Shown one piece after another: positions 10,934 through 64,000 of a stretch of 64,000 nt of DNA. A program made the translations under genes and the position numbers. The notes below the pieces were generated by a model. The model was not told the DNA's origin and searched no databases. It was given only the letters and a program-made list of their open reading frames with translations. The DNA is taken from positions 32,318,989 to 32,382,988 of the forward strand of contig OX246747.1 in NCBI GenBank assembly GCA_945910005.1. The letters are read 5' to 3'. This stretch comes from Isoperla grammatica (Eukaryota > Arthropoda > Insecta > Plecoptera > Perlodidae). Within the stretch, counting starts at the first letter, position 1. Each line of letters begins with the position of its first letter.

Positions 10934-11339
10934 TAGGGATGCACACGATAATCGATATTATCGTTCGATATTCGATATGCAATGAAATTTCGATAATCGA
11001 TAATACAAATATTATCGAATGGTCTGATTTCTAAAAAAGCAGGTTTGTAAAGCATTATTTCGTTCTTCTCGGACCTTTCTAGTATTGAAATACTCAAAGA
11101 TACTGCCAAAATACTAGGCCTCGGGCCTCGTAAAATGTGATTATACTCTCAGCAGTGTCACGTCAGATGTGTCCAAGTAATGTTGCCATATCCTTATGTG
11201 CTCGATTAGGCGACATATCACTGAAACTGTAAAAGATTACTTCAATTTTGTAAATTTATTATCGTTCGATATTATCGATCGATAATGCAGTCATCTTTTC
11301 GATTATCGATAGTTTTTATTTTATCGATGTTCATCCCTA
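10934..11339. mobile_element. Non-autonomous hAT element, 406 bp
   Basis: Inverted termini TAGGGATGCACACGATAATC and, from the other end, TAGGGATGAACATCGATAAA, with subterminal ATCGATA-type palindromes. A perfect 8-bp duplication ATGTATAG flanks it (10926-10933 and 11340-11347), as hAT transposases make. No coding content. Confidence 0.9.
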
Positions 11340-11454
11340 ATGTATAGTATGTATGTATGTACTGTGGTGGAAGTATGTGTTTGATTTATATGAATAAAAC
11401 GAACTGAAAATTGAAATTGAATTGAATTGAATGTAGTCTACTACATTCACATAC

Positions 11455-11632
11455 ATCAGTTGCAAGTTACAAAAACTGATTTTTCGTGTGGGACATATAT
11501 AGGAATTAATAATGCGCCTCGTTGCAAGGGACACAACTATAGTATAGATAGAAGTTAAAAAAATCAGGACCCAAACCAGGAATCGAACCCAGCACCTTCT
11601 GCATTGGCAGCGCAGGAACATAGACCCAAACG
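11455..11632 (-). mobile_element. Diverged SINE-A copy, internally deleted
   Basis: The - strand has CTGCCAATGCAGAAGGTGCT, GGGTTCGATTCC (box B), a TTTTTTTAACTTC segment, CCTTGCAACGAGGCGC and a 3' AATCAGTTTTTGTAACTTGC. The AT-rich tail lies at the low-coordinate end. Confidence 0.65.
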
Positions 11633-11639
11633 ACCGACG

Positions 11640-12879
11640 GGGTTTCTTTCGTTTCGGAGGCGTGCTCGTCGAGAGTTATTCTTGCACGCGTCTGTACCTC
11701 GACTGTTGTGATTGAATCAAGTGGGTAATTGGTCGCTCGTCTCCTTTGAAGGGTTGCGTCGTTGCGGCTCGTCGTGAACGGCGCCAATAGGCTCACAGAC
11801 CTGCCTGCCTGCTGGATTTACGGACGGCTTATTGTCTCTGTTAAACTAATAGGCCGGCCGACCAACCTATTTGCCCTAATCTAATCGAGCGCGGTCCACA
11901 GACCGTTGACAAATATTAACACGTACTGTTTGCTCTCGTGTAGACGTTAGTCGACGACCTTTGGTTTCCAAGTTTGATCAGCTGAACGAGAGATTAATTT
12001 CTGTGTTCTTGTTTTTGGACATTTGTCGGATTTTTGTACAGACATTCTGAACACAAGTCTTCATTTCATGCAGTTTACAATGTTAAGACATGCAAAATTA
12101 ACTGTATTTTATATTTTTGCGATATCTTGAGAATGCATCAAGATATTGAAAAAGCGATTCGTACCCAAGATTTTGTTTTGTATCAGCTAAAAAAGGAATT
12201 TAAAAACTTTAAAATATTGCAATTGTTTCAATAGTTATTTCTGTAATTAATACAAAAATTTATAATTAATTAACTAATAATATAAATGACAATCATCACA
12301 ACTATAGTGTTTGAAAGTTTTCAATTTCATTGCTCAGCTGATACGAAACCAAATTAAATTTAAATTAAAAAAATATAAAATAAAGAATAAAATGACCAAA
12401 AACATGGAATTGTTTACTCTGAATTGTCATTTAGAAACTATAAGTAATCAATAAGAGCTATTAATAATTTTGAATCACTGATTACAAAAACTGGCATCGA
12501 AAGGCAACTTTATAACGACATTCACATTGAACTGATTGAAACGTAGTAATTAAATGGCGTAAACGGATTCTGCCGACGAGTTATTCCGCGGTTTATGTTT
12601 ACTTCGGGTTTCCAGTTATTGCATCAGGATCTTTCGATCTAAATGTTTACTTTTTCAATCTAGTGACTTGAAGGTTGCACACTACGTACATCGCGTTACG
12701 TGACGTTTCGGTTACGGCGTCGTTCGATCGCCAATCTTCGTCTGTTCTTATCATGACGACTGTGAAAAAAAAATGCTTTGCTCATTAATTAAAATTGCAT
12801 TAAGCCATTAATTAAAAATGCTTTATCTTCTTAAATAAATAAATATATATATAATTCAATATGCCACCAGTATTCTTCG
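11640..12879. other. Intergenic, nothing recognised
   Basis: Mixed GC (11640-12000) then AT-rich sequence. No ORF, terminal repeat or RNA fold could be supported. Confidence 0.45.
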
Positions 12880-12995
12880 TTAACCTGAGCGCGCGGTTAA
12901 TTACAAGAACTGATCGATTTTCAGTGGGGGACATTTATATCATTTATTATGTGCTTCATTGCTATGCAGGCTCCAGAAGTCATTGTTTACATGTA
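12880..12995 (-). mobile_element. Diverged SINE-A body fragment
   Basis: The - strand shows AATGACTTCTGGAGCCTGCA, the AGCAATGAAGCAC element, ATGTCCCCCACTGAAAATC and CAGTTCTTGTAATTAACCGC. Confidence 0.55.
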
Positions 12996-13037
12996 GGTGA
13001 ATTAAAGTCAATTTCCAAAGTTCAATTTAAATTTTTA

Positions 13038-13206
13038 GGCCCGAATTCACCAAATTTTTAAATCGGCCGATTTACTGATTTCGGATCTGTTACCATGGTT
13101 TCAACAGACGTTACATACAAAATGCACGGTGGCCTCTATCGGGCGCCATTTTTTAATATCAAATTAACAGAAAATCGCCAGATTCAAGTTTGGTGAAACT
13201 GGCTCC
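13038..13206. mobile_element. Foldback MITE, diverged
   Basis: Imperfect inverted termini: GGCCCGAATTCACCAAATTT on the left and GGAGCCAGTTTCACCAAACT from the right, followed in both by a GGC(C)GATTT block. TTA precedes the left end, as for the Harbinger-like unit at 13351; no clear right duplication. Confidence 0.5.
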
Positions 13207-13274
13207 GAGTCCTCTTGTTACCACCCACGAATTAAGTAGGATAATCTTTATAAATTAAAATTTTTTTTTTTTTT

Positions 13275-13345
13275 ACGTCTATCCTATTCAGTTATAAAAA
13301 CTGATTTACAAAGGAGGACCTTAAATAAAACTAGGCTATGGAAAC
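13275..13345 (-). mobile_element. Tail-B retroelement 3' end
   Basis: The - strand reads GTCCTCCTTTGTAAATCAG, TTTTTATAACTGAATAGGAT, AGACGT, ending in T-to-A-rich tail sequence. Confidence 0.6.
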
Positions 13346-13350
13346 AATTA

Positions 13351-13497
13351 GGTTGGAATTCATAGTCGACCCCTACACCTAGGGGCACCCATTGTTGCTA
13401 TGGATTTGTTTTGTTTATGGGAAATAACATGCAAACAATTGTTACCTTGGCAACAATGGGCGCCCCTAGGTGTAGGGGCCGACTATGAATTCCAACC
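13351..13497. mobile_element. PIF/Harbinger-like MITE, 147 bp, TTA target duplication
   Basis: Long inverted repeats (GGTTGGAATTCATAGTCG(A/G)C and the CACCTAGGGGC...GCCCCTAGGTG arms, about 50 bp each) around a short loop, flanked by TTA at 13348-13350 and 13498-13500. Short TIR element plus 3-bp TTA duplication fits PIF/Harbinger. Confidence 0.8.
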
Positions 13498-13500
13498 TTA

Positions 13501-14425
13501 ATAATTATGAAATCATAAGTAACAATAACAACAAAAACCAAACAAACTAATGTCCTATAAAAAAAAATCAAGAACAAGAAAAAATCATTATTTGAATTAC
13601 AAAATTGTATCTATAGGCCTATATATATATGTATTAAATGTTTATACGTATCAGGGAATGACCTTTGGTGGATGCATCATTGAAACGTTTACCAGGGGCG
13701 TCGGACCTCGTTGTGATAACGATAATTTGGTTTATCTGCTCGTGTAAACGATGCGTTGTTGTCTCAGGAGATGTATTGATAGCTTCGTGTTTAGTTTCTG
13801 ACTGTGTCACTGCATGACTGGAGGGAAACTTTATTAGTGGTGGAGAACTTTGTATTGTTAGGTATTCTCTCACTTAGAACCAATGAATGTACCAATGTGA
13901 ATGAATGTATTGATGGATAAAAAAACATAAAACTCATACATATACGGATAATTTGTATGCCTTTATATTTATGTATTAGCATGAATTTAAAGGCTTGTAT
14001 TCAGGCAAAAGTCTTAAAAAATCACAGTTGGCCAAAAGGACATGCAAACACTTGTGGACAAGTGATAAACCTTGTTGGTTTTTACTTTTTACAATGAGAG
14101 AAAAATAAAATGGAAATATCAATCTTTTTTTGTGCCGTTTATTAAGTTTTTGTTTCAATTTGTTGTTGTGTTTTATGTAAATCAAATGTATGTTTTAAAA
14201 GATTATGAAGTATAAGCTACCTAGACACAATAATTACAGAACACATTTTATTCATTATTAAACAAATTTTTTAAAAGATATCCATTTTATAGTGTTAACT
14301 GTAAACATTAATACAAATCAAATATAAATATAACAATAAATATATTAATGTATATTATATGCATTGAATAATAAATTAAATAAATAATGTAAATGATTAA
14401 TTTAATCAATGTTGCACACATGTAG
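13501..14425. other. Intergenic, nothing recognised
   Basis: AT-rich, no supported feature. Confidence 0.45.
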
Positions 14426-14427
14426 GC

Positions 14428-14810
14428 AGTTGAAGTTAGAAATCTGCTACGCATTAAATACAAAATGTATTTTATTTATTTATTTAAAAATGATAGATAA
14501 AATCATATATTTAAATCTATTTGATACTGTTAAAACTATAAATATTAAATATATATAGGCCCTACATTGAATGTAAATAATATATTCAAAATTTGTAAAC
14601 AAATATAAATAAAGAGAAATCCAAGTTACAAGTTGAAGTTACAGTTGAAGTTAAAAATGTGCTATGCAATAAATACAAAATTTATTTTATTTATTAAAAA
14701 ATGATAGATAAAATCAAGCTTTTATACTGTTAAAACTATAAATATTAAATATATATACATTAAATGTAAATAACATGTTCGAAATTTGTAAACAAATATA
14801 AATAAAGGGC
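14428..14810. repeat. Tandem duplication upstream of the lipoprotein promoter
   Basis: Two diverged copies of an about 190-200 bp unit (about 14428-14630 and 14640-14810), each with CAGTTGAAGTTA, AAATGATAGATAAAATCA, ACTGTTAAAACTATAAATAT and TTTGTAAACAAATATAAATA. It ends about 130 bp before the TATA box, so the duplicated AT-rich block could hold regulatory sites (inference). Confidence 0.75.
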
Positions 14811-14856
14811 TAGTTACACGTGCGTAGTTGAAACCGGAACCAGTCACGAAACGTTA

Positions 14857-14872
14857 CCCCCCCCCCCCCCCC
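14857..14872. repeat. Poly(C) tract
   Basis: Homopolymer of about 16-18 C, about 65 bp upstream of the TATA box. Confidence 0.85.
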
Positions 14873-14936
14873 AGCTCCAGTGTGCTGGATGCATGGCAGT
14901 GAGTCACCAAGCAATCTCGCACAGCAGCCGGCCGGG

Positions 14937-14944
14937 TATATAAG
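14937..14944 (+). promoter_or_regulatory. TATA box of the apolipophorin gene
   Basis: TATATAAG in a locally GC-rich context, 54-61 bp upstream of the ATG. A start about 30 bp downstream would fall near 14963-14967, giving a 5' UTR of about 33 nt. A TCAGTA initiator-like hexamer at 14951 is too close to the TATA box for the usual spacing. Confidence 0.7.
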
Positions 14945-14997
14945 CAGGACTCAGTACCGAACACAGGCTCTTGTGGTCTGGCTGTCACGGATACAAC

Positions 14998-63800
<48,803 letters not shown>

Positions 63801-64000
63801 GTACGTCACACGATCGTACTACTATTTTTATTATTTAACGACGTACTTGACAGCTAATCTCTATCCCAATTCAAGATGCACGCCAACAAAATGCAAACTA
63901 AAAGGAACTGTTTGTTATTGTTGGAGACTAATGCTATTGTCAATCATCCCCTTTATTTGGCAAACCACTCACCTTTTAACATAGTAAAGACAGCTATAAT

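Noticed and set aside
10726..11109. Met-Tyr-Val-Cys / Ile-His-Thr-Tyr repeat frames
   Set aside because: Translation of the (GTAT)n microsatellite on both strands.
14951..14956. TCAGTA as the transcription initiator
   Set aside because: Only about 16 bp from the TATA box, too close for the usual spacing of about 30 bp.

Overview
This is animal (metazoan) nuclear DNA: AT-rich, intron-dominated, with GC-rich coding islands bounded by GT/AG splice sites and a very dense load of transposable elements and simple repeats. The main content is the 5' two-fifths or so of one giant + strand gene. It starts at 14998 with a signal peptide, 54 bp downstream of a TATA box, and runs off the right edge. I resolved 31 exons whose phases join without a break into about 1806 codons (5419 nt). 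The product is a large lipid transfer protein of the apolipophorin II/I (apoB-like) type: a vitellogenin-type N-terminal lipid-transfer module, the open beta-sheet region with the family's FDVRKFSRNYE and SYLPRSTSFNLTVDVFG motifs, a furin-type RTKR|S site near residue 728 (where insect apolipophorins are cut into apoLp-II and apoLp-I), a DUF1081-like segment, then lipid-binding beta-strand repeats. An arthropod or other protostome host is the best guess; the species cannot be fixed from the sequence.

Layout. 1-6225: a tRNA-headed SINE (SINE-A) on the - strand split by a 5.1 kb two-ORF non-LTR retrotransposon with both ORFs open. 6226-14900: intergenic DNA with decayed SINEs, a hAT element in a GTAT microsatellite, a PIF/Harbinger-like MITE and a tandem duplication just upstream of the promoter. 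14937-63800: the apolipophorin gene. Its introns hold seven more non-autonomous hAT elements (six with good to fair 8-bp target duplications plus a weaker one), a piggyBac derivative bounded by TTAA, a second Harbinger-like MITE inside a SINE, RTE-like LINE 3' ends, a second tRNA-SINE family with a 14-bp target duplication, long ATTT arrays, and a tandem array made from the 3' end of exon 19.

Most interesting signal. Small palindromic elements at about 30.4, 38.4, 42.0, 55.8 and 57.3 kb, a fragment at 31.2 kb and a 108-bp insertion at 38.5 kb look like retrozyme or Penelope-type units. Three have measurable 13-16 bp target duplications, and several contain hammerhead-ribozyme-like cores. At three loci the core reads GTGANCA...GA(A/G)AC instead of CTGANGA...GAAA, a coordinated C3->G / G8->C exchange that would keep the C3-G8 tertiary pair, and helix I and II pairing is kept at two of them. 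The exon-19 array (seven extra copies of the Lys-rich exon end, each with its splice donor) is the second notable structure.

The lipoprotein gene is the only host gene I can support; everything else is mobile or repetitive DNA.
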